Source: Onstottus_B arcticum (GTDB lineage Bacteria > Acidobacteriota > Blastocatellia > UBA7656). From it: DNA of 64,000 nt. Both the position numbers and the translations under genes were made by a program. Of this stretch, positions 25,456 through 34,400 are shown in pieces. Position 1 is the stretch's first letter, and each line of letters begins with the position of its first letter. Location: the NCBI GenBank assembly GCA_038040485.1, contig JBBPIE010000018.1, forward strand, positions 66,455 to 130,454, in the 5' to 3' direction. Under the pieces are notes generated by a model, which did not search any database, was not told the DNA's origin, and saw only the letters and a program-made list of their open reading frames with translations.

Positions 25456-25702
25456 CTATTCTCCAATGACGCTTCCATCCTAGCAACTCTCGGCGGACCC
25501 TGAAAGCGAAAAGACGAATTGTTTGTTGCGAATGCTCGTGCTGCGTCGTTTTGACCGGAACGAATTGGAACTCCGGCAACTCCATCGCGTTCTAGGTGTA
25601 TCAAAGTATTCGCCCAACGCTCAATTGGAGAGAGGCGATAATAAGCAAGGCAACAACATAATCTTTGATCATCGCGAGCGAACAGGGTTCAAGGGGAAGA
25701 TA

Positions 25703-25933
25703 ATGTCGGCAATTTTCAAAAAAGCAAGAAACCTGAGCATGCTTACGCTGGAGTGCAAACACTGTCATCAAGCGATCGCTGAACACGACACCGTAGCCTA
25801 CCACCTGGTCGACGGAGTCCTGTTCGGCTGGTGTCCCGCCTGCTTCAGCCAGCGCGCGCCCGTTAACAAAAACATATCCGAGGTGGCTGTCGCAGCCGCA
25901 GTCAGAGGGCCTGTCGCGGCGGCGGCGGCATAG
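25703..25933 (+). CDS. Small zinc-ribbon-like protein
   Basis: 76 residues from the ATG at 25703, preceded by AAGGGGAAG; the frame is open further 5' without a ribosome site. Two pairs, CKHC and CPAC, about 25 residues apart can bind one zinc ion. The tail is Ala/Val-rich and low complexity. Function unknown; possibly a protein-binding adapter. Confidence 0.55.
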   Translation: MSAIFKKARNLSMLTLECKHCHQAIAEHDTVAYHLVDGVLFGWCPACFSQRAPVNKNISEVAVAAAVRGPVAAAAA

Positions 25934-26059
25934 CCGGTTTCATAGAACTCGGATGCTGGTAACGTCCCGCCAGGATTGCGAATATCAAAATCGCACAGCT
26001 TGACTCACTCGGAAGATAGCTTGTAAGTTACAGCCGTATCCGTGGTTCCAGGAGGAAGC

Positions 26060-27979
26060 GTGGAAACGGCCAAGGGCAAGACGCGTGAAGAAATAATCAA
26101 TAGACTGGCCGACCGAATCGACAGCTTCGAGAGATACTCACAGCCCCACTCAAAGTTGATGGCCGAACTGGCCACGCACCTGGCGCGGCGGCTGGGTCTG
26201 AGCGAGCCCGACACAAGCGCCGTTGCCGAGGCCGCACTGCTTCACGACATCGGATTGTATGCGATGTCGCCTGCCTACTGTCACTCGTCGGTCGCGCTTA
26301 ACTTTCAGGAGCGGCTTGATCTCTGGCGTCACCCAGTAATCGGCGAACAGCAGATGGCGAAGCGGGAGGCGAGCCGTCACGCACAGTTGCTTGTGCGCTG
26401 GCACCACGAATGGTGGAACGGATCCGGTTATCCCGACGCACTCGCTTTCGAAGACATCCCCATCGGCGCGAGAATCCTGAGAGCCGTTGAACTGTACAGC
26501 GCAGTCGCTTCTGATCGGCCTTATCGTTTAGCTTTGGCGGACGACGCTGCGCTCGAAGCCTTGTCGTCTTCTGCCGGGATCGAATGCGATCCACACGTCG
26601 TGAGAGCGCTGCTCGATCTCTTGCACGAGCTGCGCTCCGAAGACGAAACCGCAGCGCCGGAGACTCACACGGAGCCGACACTTGCCGCCGAGACTCTGCT
26701 AGTGTCCGGCCCTGTTCCGCAGGATATCCTCGGCGTTCTGGAAGTTGAGACGCAGGCCGGCGCCGCGCCTCAAGACCCGTGGAACCCCCCAGGCGAACTC
26801 GGACCTCTGGACCCGTGGCGCGTAAACAGCGAACACCAGAATGTGCAAAGCGATCCTGCTGAAGCGCTGCTGCAACCGATTGCTTTCAACGAATCGCCGG
26901 CGCCGCTGTCGCTCGTACCGATTCAGCCCGCGCTTGTAGCGGCCGCGCCGATCGAGCACCCTCCGGCAGCCAAGCCCGCAGCGTCTTCTCTGGAAGTCCT
27001 TTTGTCGCGGGCCAAATCGAACGAGGTACTGGACAGCGCGCGACAAAGCTCCGGCTGGCGCGGCAGCCGCTATAACGCGAAGCGGCTGCTCGGCTTTGAG
27101 GCAAGCGTGTTGAGCCAGATCGAGTTTCGATCGATCGCTATGCCGTTCAGTGGCTCAGCCGAGCTCGCGTTGTATTTGAAGACGTGGGGCAAGTTGATTC
27201 TTGCGAACGATCAGAGAGCATGGGCCGCTGCCGTTGCGCACGCCCGGGTCCAGGCTCGCGTGCCGCTCGCCGAAGACCATATCGCCCGCGTACTCGACGA
27301 CGTATACGTGCCGGGCGCGAGGTTGAACAACGCCGGTCTGCGCCACTGGTTCGGTGAGACCGATGCGTGGTGGATGGACAACCTTCGGCGAAACATCGAA
27401 TCGCTTGAAGATGAAGCGCTGCGCGCGCAGGCTCTCGCGATCGGTATTCAGGCCGGAGACTTTGCGCTGTCGTTCGACGACGAAACCCGAGACCTCAGGA
27501 TGCCGCTGACAACCGCGTACTGGCGATTGGCGGGCCGCGCAATCATGGGACCGGCGACGAATCCTCACAGTCAGAGTTTCAATCTGCCGGCCGAAGAGTT
27601 CATCAAACAATCACGGGCCGACCTCTTGTATGTGAGTTTGCCTGCGTCGCAATCGGAATCCGGCGGGGCCGAAGCAAGATCCGACTGGCGTGAGGCGTGG
27701 GTTCGCGGAACGGACGAGAGCCGAACGAACGCCCTCGCCGCCGTTCAATCCAGACAGTCTTATCTCGCGGCGATTGACCGGCTGCTGCGTCTAGGCTCGC
27801 CGGTCAAAACGTGGGCCGTCGGCTGCCAGGAAACCGGGCTGACTTCGGCTCAGGACATAGTAGAGATCATCAAAGAGTATCGGCCGGTGCGCGCAACCTA
27901 CTCGAAGGATCTGACCGAAGTGGCTGGTGGATTGCGGAGTTTTATCATAGTTGCGGACCGGCCGGAAAAAACAAGGTAG
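26060..27979 (+). CDS. HD-GYP-domain protein with unknown C-terminal region
   Basis: 639 residues from a GTG at 26060 that follows AGGAGG by 4 bases; the upstream GTG at 26042 would place that site inside the gene. The N-terminal 180 residues are an HD domain with H62-D63 (LLHDIG), HHEWWNGSGYP with G123-Y124-P125, and a conserved arginine-rich end. HD-GYP proteins usually hydrolyse cyclic-di-GMP. There is no receiver or sensor domain. A Pro/Ala/Glu-rich linker (about 190-320) leads to a helical C-terminal region (about 330-639) that I cannot place. The DGTGYP consensus is altered to NGSGYP, so activity is not certain. Confidence 0.75.
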   Translation: METAKGKTREEIINRLADRIDSFERYSQPHSKLMAELATHLARRLGLSEPDTSAVAEAALLHDIGLYAMSPAYCHSSVALNFQERLDLWRHPVIGEQQMAKREASRHAQLLVRWHHEWWNGSGYPDALAFEDIPIGARILRAVELYSAVASDRPYRLALADDAALEALSSSAGIECDPHVVRALLDLLHELRSEDETAAPETHTEPTLAAETLLVSGPVPQDILGVLEVETQAGAAPQDPWNPPGELGPLDPWRVNSEHQNVQSDPAEALLQPIAFNESPAPLSLVPIQPALVAAAPIEHPPAAKPAASSLEVLLSRAKSNEVLDSARQSSGWRGSRYNAKRLLGFEASVLSQIEFRSIAMPFSGSAELALYLKTWGKLILANDQRAWAAAVAHARVQARVPLAEDHIARVLDDVYVPGARLNNAGLRHWFGETDAWWMDNLRRNIESLEDEALRAQALAIGIQAGDFALSFDDETRDLRMPLTTAYWRLAGRAIMGPATNPHSQSFNLPAEEFIKQSRADLLYVSLPASQSESGGAEARSDWREAWVRGTDESRTNALAAVQSRQSYLAAIDRLLRLGSPVKTWAVGCQETGLTSAQDIVEIIKEYRPVRATYSKDLTEVAGGLRSFIIVADRPEKTR

Positions 27980-28294
27980 ACCGGAACTCCAACGCATTCT
28001 GATTTCAATATTTGCTTCACCGCGTTCCCTTCCTGGCAGGCTGCTGAACAATTCATCGCCATTAAGCCACCAAGGCGCACAAGTCCACAAACTCAAGCAT
28101 CCAGCTTGGGCGAGTTCCTATCGTTCAGCGGCCGGCTCGGAGCCTCGCCCGCGCGAATCGAATGCAGCCTTCCCTCATTGACCGATGAAAGTTGAGTTGC
28201 GTTAGAGAATGCTCTATCGCGTGCTTGGATGATCCGCGCGCGTAGACTAACATTGATCTATTAACCTATAGAAAGCGGTACAGGAGGAGTCGTG
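27980..28294. other. Intergenic region, nothing clear
   Basis: Contains short CCACCAAGGCGCAC-type sequence that looks like degenerate repeat DNA near 28066. The ribosome site AGGAGG for the protease gene is at 28282-28287. No gene or terminator was recognised. Confidence 0.4.
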
Positions 28295-29437
28295 ATGTAC
28301 AAAGTTTCCCCCAAGCAGATGGTAACGATAGTGTTGTCTTCGGCGCTGATCGCCGCCGTGATAGTTGCCTGCGGGCAGCGCGCACTGGACCGCGCGCCGG
28401 TCATCGAGCCGGTCGTCATCGCCGACCCGACAGTTGCAACGGACGAGCAAAACAACATTGAGATCTATCACGCCGTGAGTCCGGGAGTCGTAAACATAAC
28501 CAACCGGGGCTACCAGGAAAACTTCTGGGGCGTGTTTCCATCCGAAGGATCCGGCTCGGGCTCGATCATCGATGAGAAGGGAGACATCCTGACCAACTTT
28601 CACGTCGTTCAAGGCGCGAGTCAGCTCGAGGTGCAAGTCGAGAACGATAAGTTTCCGGCGACGCTGGTCGGCGCCGACCGTGACAACGATCTTGCGATCA
28701 TCCGCATCGAGGCCCCAAAGAACTATCGCCTCACGCCGGTGAAGCTTGGCTCGTCGCAGGGCTTGCAAGTCGGACAGAAAGTGCTGGCAATCGGAAACCC
28801 GTTCGGGCTTCAGCGGACCTTGACGACCGGCATCATCAGCGGGCTCGAAAGACCGTTGCGCGACGCCGCAGCGCGGCGAACCATAAACGGCGCGATTCAG
28901 ACAGACGCCGCGATCAATCCGGGCAATTCAGGCGGGCCGCTTCTGAACTCGAAGGGCGAAATGATCGGCATCAACACCGCAATTCAGGCAAGCGCGGGCG
29001 GCGGCTCAATAGGCATCGGCTTCGCCGTGCCCGTGGATGTCGCAAAGCGAATCATTCCGGAAATCATAAGCAAAGGTTATGTGTCGCGTCCGTGGTTGGG
29101 TGTGTCCACACTGCCGCTAAACAAGCGTATTGCGCGCGCGTTCAATTTGTCGGCCGAAGAAGGCATCATCGTCGGTGACGTGTTCCGAGGCAGCGGCGCG
29201 GAAGCTGCAGGCCTTCGAGGCGCGGTCGTACGCGACTCGATTTATGGCGTCTCGCTTCAGCAGCTTGGCGACGTGATACTGACGGTCGGTGGCAAGAAGG
29301 TTGCCAACACCGACGATCTTCAAAACGCGTTGCAAGACAAGAAGCCCGGCGAGACCGTAGATGTCGAAATCCTGCGCCAGGGACGACGAGTAACAGTACC
29401 TGTGCGGCTGAGCGAGCGCCCGCCCGAACAACGCTAA
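28295..29437 (+). CDS. HtrA/Deg-like serine protease with PDZ domain, probable lipoprotein
   Basis: 380 residues; the ATG at 28295 is 7 bases after AGGAGG. The N-terminus is a signal sequence ending IVAC, a lipobox, so the mature protein is probably lipid-anchored in the periplasm. The trypsin-like triad is complete: H103 in TNFHVV, D132 in DNDLAII, S212 in PGNSGGPL. One PDZ domain follows (about 275-370, RPWLGVS to ILRQGRR). The family degrades misfolded envelope proteins. It stands alone, convergent with mltG; the two stops are only a few bases apart. Confidence 0.9.
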   Translation: MYKVSPKQMVTIVLSSALIAAVIVACGQRALDRAPVIEPVVIADPTVATDEQNNIEIYHAVSPGVVNITNRGYQENFWGVFPSEGSGSGSIIDEKGDILTNFHVVQGASQLEVQVENDKFPATLVGADRDNDLAIIRIEAPKNYRLTPVKLGSSQGLQVGQKVLAIGNPFGLQRTLTTGIISGLERPLRDAAARRTINGAIQTDAAINPGNSGGPLLNSKGEMIGINTAIQASAGGGSIGIGFAVPVDVAKRIIPEIISKGYVSRPWLGVSTLPLNKRIARAFNLSAEEGIIVGDVFRGSGAEAAGLRGAVVRDSIYGVSLQQLGDVILTVGGKKVANTDDLQNALQDKKPGETVDVEILRQGRRVTVPVRLSERPPEQR

Positions 29438-29445
29438 AGCCGTTC

Positions 29446-30546
29446 TCAGTGGCCGCCGCTGCGTTCGCGCTCTCGAAGCTCACGTTGCTGGCGGCGGTAT
29501 TCGCCAACGGCTACGTCGTGCTCAGCCGCGGTGCGCGAGAACTTGTGACGGCCGCCGGTTCCGCTGACGACAAAATACAGATAGTCGCTTGAAGCCGGAT
29601 ACAGCGCCGCTTCCAGCGAAGCGCGACCCGGTGAACTGATCGGACCCGGCGGCAGACCCGGCACCAGATAGGTGTTGTAAGGCGAGAAGCGCGTCCGATG
29701 GCGCGGCTCGTTCGGATTGCCATCGTAATCGTGCGCAAGCACGGCAGCATAAATGAACGTCGGGTCGCTAGCTAAAGGCATGCCGCGCGCGAGCCGATTC
29801 ATGAACACCGAAGCAACCAACGGGCGTTCTTCGGGCACGCGAGCTTCTTCTTCCACAAGCGACGCCAGCGTCACCACTTGGTGCACACTCAACCCAAGCT
29901 CGCTTGCGCGAGTCGCCCATTCCGGCGTGAACACCTCTTCGAATCTGCTCACCATCGCGCGGACCATCTCTTCTGGCGTCGTCTTCGCGCTGTAGTTGTA
30001 GGTGTCCGGGAACAGGTAGCCCTCGAGATCTCGGGCCGTGGGCGCGATGTTCTCGATCGCAGTTTGATCTTCGGTCAACTTCAGAAACGATTCCTCTGTC
30101 GCCTTTTCCGTTTTGGCCGCAAGAGTCTCTGCAATCTCGAATCGATTGAAGCCCTCGGGTATAGTTACTCTCTCGAGCACGATTTCGGCGCGCTCGATTT
30201 TCCCGATGGCCTGAAGCGCCGAAATAGGAGACGCGAACTTGTAATCGCCGGCTTTGAGCGCGGCGCCGCGGCCTGTCAGCTTCAAATACATTTTCAGCGC
30301 GGTTGGGTGCCGCACGATTCCCGCTTCCGCCAACAGGGCGATTATCGCTTGAGTGCCGGTTCCCTGCTCAATGCTGATGATGCGATTGGCCGAAGCGTGA
30401 GCGACGGGCTGTCTCACTGTGCGCCGGACCCAGAACGCCCCGCCCAGGCCGCCTGCTGCGCTGATGAGAATCAGGAACAACAACGCATTGCGAAGCTTGT
30501 GGCTGCGGTACACGGACCAGTCCGGCTCCGGCAGGGTCGGAAGCAC
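29446..30546 (-). CDS. mltG: Endolytic murein transglycosylase MltG
   Basis: 366 residues with a GTG start. One membrane segment (about 17-40, LLFLILISAAGG) is followed by the YceG fold: an LysM-like region and the catalytic segment ASLVEEEARVPEERPLVASV, where a glutamate cuts nascent peptidoglycan strands and ends their elongation. The C-terminal motif GLPPGPISSPGRASLEAAL is typical. The tail is Arg/Glu-rich. It lies 17 bases downstream of ruvX, a common pairing. Confidence 0.92.
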   Translation of the reverse strand: MLPTLPEPDWSVYRSHKLRNALLFLILISAAGGLGGAFWVRRTVRQPVAHASANRIISIEQGTGTQAIIALLAEAGIVRHPTALKMYLKLTGRGAALKAGDYKFASPISALQAIGKIERAEIVLERVTIPEGFNRFEIAETLAAKTEKATEESFLKLTEDQTAIENIAPTARDLEGYLFPDTYNYSAKTTPEEMVRAMVSRFEEVFTPEWATRASELGLSVHQVVTLASLVEEEARVPEERPLVASVFMNRLARGMPLASDPTFIYAAVLAHDYDGNPNEPRHRTRFSPYNTYLVPGLPPGPISSPGRASLEAALYPASSDYLYFVVSGTGGRHKFSRTAAEHDVAVGEYRRQQRELRERERSGGH

Positions 30547-30563
30547 AGGAGAAGATCCAGGAT

Positions 30564-30983
30564 TCAGTTCTGAGTCTTGGTTGTCGATAGGTAGTCTCGC
30601 AGTATTATCATTGCCGCAAGCGTGTCGGATTGGGCTCGCCGCTCGCTGCGGCTGAGTCCGCGCTCGGTCATTATTTGCTCCGCTTCATAGCTCGTGAGCC
30701 GCTCATCGTGAGTGAAAACCTCAACGTCGAGTTGAGACTGCAAGCTGCTGGCAAAGCGCTTAACGTCGCGCGCGGCATCGCCCTCGCCGCCATCCATTCT
30801 AAGGGGTAAGCCGACGACGACGGCTTCGGCTTCCAACTCCTCCACCAGCGCCTTCAATCGAGCGATGTCGCGAACGTTGGATGATCTCTTGATCGTCTCG
30901 ACGGGTCTGACGCTGATCCCAAGTGCATCCGATACGGCCGTGCCTATTCTCTTGGTTCCGAAGTCTATGGCGAGGACCCGCAT
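30564..30983 (-). CDS. ruvX: Putative pre-16S rRNA nuclease / Holliday junction resolvase-like YqgF
   Basis: 139 residues from the ATG ending at 30983; the frame extends 10 codons upstream but the YqgF family normally starts at VLAIDFGTKRIG. That motif carries the first catalytic Asp; VVGLPLRMDG and the C-terminal SDTLAAMIIL supply the others. The enzyme matures the 16S rRNA 5' end in other bacteria. It is co-directional with mltG. Confidence 0.93.
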   Translation of the reverse strand: MRVLAIDFGTKRIGTAVSDALGISVRPVETIKRSSNVRDIARLKALVEELEAEAVVVGLPLRMDGGEGDAARDVKRFASSLQSQLDVEVFTHDERLTSYEAEQIMTERGLSRSERRAQSDTLAAMIILRDYLSTTKTQN

Positions 30984-31137
30984 TGGAGTGAGTATAGGAA
31001 TGGGCCTGAACAAGTGTCAACGAATTAAATCCCGAGCACTCTCGTTGCGACATTCGGGCAGCCAAACCAGCATACGAGGTGTATTAACCATCCGACCGCG
31101 ACGAAACACTCTGAAGACATGTAAACGATGCATTTGC

Positions 31138-31166
31138 TTGACTCGAAATCGTACAAGTATTAGAAT
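31138..31166 (+). promoter_or_regulatory. Sigma-70-type promoter before the RHS locus
   Basis: TTGACT at 31138-31143 and TAGAAT at 31161-31166 with a 17-bp spacer; each box has five of six consensus bases. It would give a leader of roughly 225 bases before the 31-codon ORF at 31398. The rest of 31014-31397 has no gene. Confidence 0.65.
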
Positions 31167-31397
31167 CGCGCTGCCTTTGTAACCGTGAAGTCAGGTTGTT
31201 TAAGGCCGGCACGCTGAGATCGCATTGAGATCCTCAAGCGAATAACCTAATCTGCCACGGCATAATCCTCACTTTCAAGATTGAGCGCCTTGTATTCGAG
31301 TAGTTGGCTGATCCCCGTGCTCATTCTTATCGCCTTCTACTCGTGAGTTAAGAATCGATGCAAAGCGAGACAGCTCTGCGCTGGAGGAGGCTCCCAA

Positions 31398-31493
31398 ATG
31401 AAGTCCTCAAAGTCTGCCGCGTCATTGCGCGTTCGCCGAGTCCTCGGACTAAGCCGCCCTAACAGATTCGCCGGCGACTTCCCAGGAGATTGA
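31398..31493 (+). CDS. 31-residue leader ORF overlapping the RHS start
   Basis: An ATG at 31398 follows GGAGGAGG and encodes MKSSKSAASLRVRRVLGLSR and 11 more residues, ending at a TGA (31491-31493) that overlaps the TTG (31490) opening the RHS frame. The basic peptide looks like the charged n-region that the RHS hydrophobic signal core lacks. It may be a coupled leader peptide, or a -1 frameshift (natural or sequencing error) may join the two frames into one signal peptide. Confidence 0.45.
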   Translation: MKSSKSAASLRVRRVLGLSRPNRFAGDFPGD

Positions 31494-34400
31494 TCTGTCT
31501 GATTCTGCTGTTCAATCTGTTGATATGGCCCACACCCGGATTGGCTCGCGAGGTGGCGGAACGCGCTTCGTCCGCAGCCATCTCTACAACAGTTACTGTA
31601 ACGACCGGCTCAATGCGCATTGTCTCGTACTTGCTCAAGGCCCTGTTTGGGTCTCAGACCGCGCGACGCAAGGACACCCCAGCAGACCGTGAGAGAGCGG
31701 TCGCCTCTCTGCGTGTCAATCCCAACAAGCTAGTGGGTCACGAAAACGAAGGCGCCACATTTACCTCCCTGCCGACCGACCTCCTCGGCAACACCGTTCA
31801 AGGTATCAAAGCCAACTGGTCCTCATCCGACACCCGAAAAATCCAAATCGACGAAGCGGGCCGGGCGAGATTCTTAGCACCCGGACTGGCCTGGATCACT
31901 TGCACGGTCGGCTCGATCACTGGAACCGCACCCGTTCTCGTGCGATCGAACCATCGAACTCGACAAACCGACGAAGAGTGGCGCACTGACCAAGCCACTT
32001 TGCGCCCCGACGGTACCCTGATTGGCGATGGACGCCAGCCGAGTAGTGACGGTTCACTGAAGCGTGTTGCTGCGGCAGTGAGTTCGGTGCTCGATAAGCT
32101 AGCGCCGACTGCATTTGCTCAAGGTCCGCCGTATTCCGACGATTTGTGCTACGACGAGCTGTGGAGCGACCCGCGGAATCTGGTTGGCTCCCCTCGCGAT
32201 CGCGCAGCAGAAGCTATGGCTTTCGGGTCGGTTCTCCCCGAAGGCAGCAACTTCGCGTGGGGTGTGCCGATCTACGGCCTCGGAGGCCGAGGGTTGGCGG
32301 CCAACTTGATGCTGCATTACAACAGCCGGGTATGGTCTCGTCGTGGTACGACGATGGCGTACGATGCGATAAGCGGCTGGCCCGCTCCGGGTTTTTCGCT
32401 TGGGTTCGGGCGCATCGTTCCGTATGAGATTGGAAGTGGGCAAAACCCAACCTGTAAGTACTTGCTGATAGAACGGGACGGCACACGAAGGTACCTTGGA
32501 AGCGGGTTGTATAACGGTACCGGATACGCTCTTGGCGGACCCTTCGAAACCTCCGATGGTAGCCATATTGTCTATACCGGGAATGGGCGAGACGGCGGAG
32601 ATCTGCACTATCCCGACGGAACGACGGTCTCGTACACGACAACCAACAACCGCGCGCTGCCTACCACGATCACTGACAGGAATGGCAACTATGTACAGAT
32701 TTCTTATAAGCCTGACTGCTTTGAGCAGGGCGGGCAGATGTACTGCGGTTATTTCGCCCCAATCGCAATCGATTACGTAGTTGATACGCTCGGGCGAAGG
32801 CTGGAATTCCAATACGATTCAAACTATCGGTTGGTGGCCATCACTGCACCAGGGTTTGGCGGCAATGTCGAGAATCCGGTCACCAACACACTCGTGCAGT
32901 TTGATTATCAAACCGTGACGCCGAGCTACAGCTTCACCGGCTTGACGGTCGAGCGCCCGGCTTCGAGCTTCCGGTTGAAGCACATTTACTTTCCGGCTAC
33001 GAGCACTGGTTACCTGCCGACATACACGCAGTATGCGGTGATTACGAGTGTGTCGGCTCGCAGGCAAATGACCAGCACGAGTTGGCCGCCGGGCAATCCT
33101 CCATCCATCACCGATGGAGTGGAGACCGCGACAGTTTCTTTCAACTATCCGACATCTGGGACGTTGAGCGATGCGCCGGCCTTCACTCAGCGAACTGAGA
33201 CTGCGGTTAACAGTCCGACGGCTGTCTCCAATTACTCGACCAGCACAAACGGGTTCTTGCAAACGATGACCTTTACGATCACGCGGCCGGACTCGACGAC
33301 TGTGGAGCTGACTCGCTCGACCAATGGCTCGTCACCGGCAAATGGCAGGCTAATTCAATCGGAGGTCAAATACAGCGATGCATCGCTGGCAAAGACGGTG
33401 TTGACATACGTGAACGATGGCGGAGGCTCGCCGCAGGTGCAGTCGGTGATCAGTTATGACGACACTGGCGCGCCGGTGAAGCTTGATTTCGATTGGGATC
33501 AGGACGGAAACATCACCAACAAACGAGAGTACGGCTATCAGGCGAGCGGCGTGTGGCAGGTCCGAAGGCGAACTCACTTTACATATTTCATGTCCACATT
33601 GCGCAGTCTGGTCGAGGTATACGATGCGTTGCTGAACACCACCGACGGAGACGATGTGCTGATCGCGAAGTCGAGCTACGCGTACGATAACTACATTTCG
33701 ATGGGTGGAATCGAAACGTACGGGGGTGCTAACCCGCCGGGACATCTGTCATGGTACGACGCGACCTTTACGACGCGTGGCAATGTGACAGGCGTGACTC
33801 AGTGGACCGACATTGCCGGCGGAACGGTGATTCAAAGATTAGCGAAGTACGATGTATTTGGAAACGTGGTGAAGGCCCAACTGTCATGCTGCCAGGAGAG
33901 GGACCTGACAAACACCTTGGACACCTTTTGGTCTCAGCCGGAAACCGAGATAAGCGGCGATCCCAACGGCGTGCATCAAACCACTTCAACCGACTACGAC
34001 TTCAACACCAGCTTGCCGACGAGCGGGATTGATCCAGCCGGACTCGTGGCGAACATCGGCTACAACGGCGCGCTCCAAGTGTCGAGCGTAACCTCGCCGA
34101 CTGGAGCAAGCGCCCAGAGGAACATGAATTATGCGTCGCTGACCTCTACGTCAACCCAGACCTATGAAGACGGCGTAGTTACGAAAACCATCACCAGCAC
34201 GACGCAATATGACGGCTGGGGAAGAGTAATTCAGGCTATTGCTCCGAACAACGGGCAGGTGAATATCGCCTACGACGCAATGGGACGAGTCACGAGCCGA
34301 ACTAATCCATTCACGGCAGGAGGCACGCCGGGGCCCGCTACAACGATTCAGTACGACATCGCGAACAAAGCTGTGATAACGACGTTGGCTAACGGCAACA

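Noticed and set aside
16973..28250. GTAGACT motif before three genes (about 16973, 18948, 28243)
   Set aside because: Only partly like a -10 box, with no consistent -35 at the right distance, so a shared promoter type cannot be supported.
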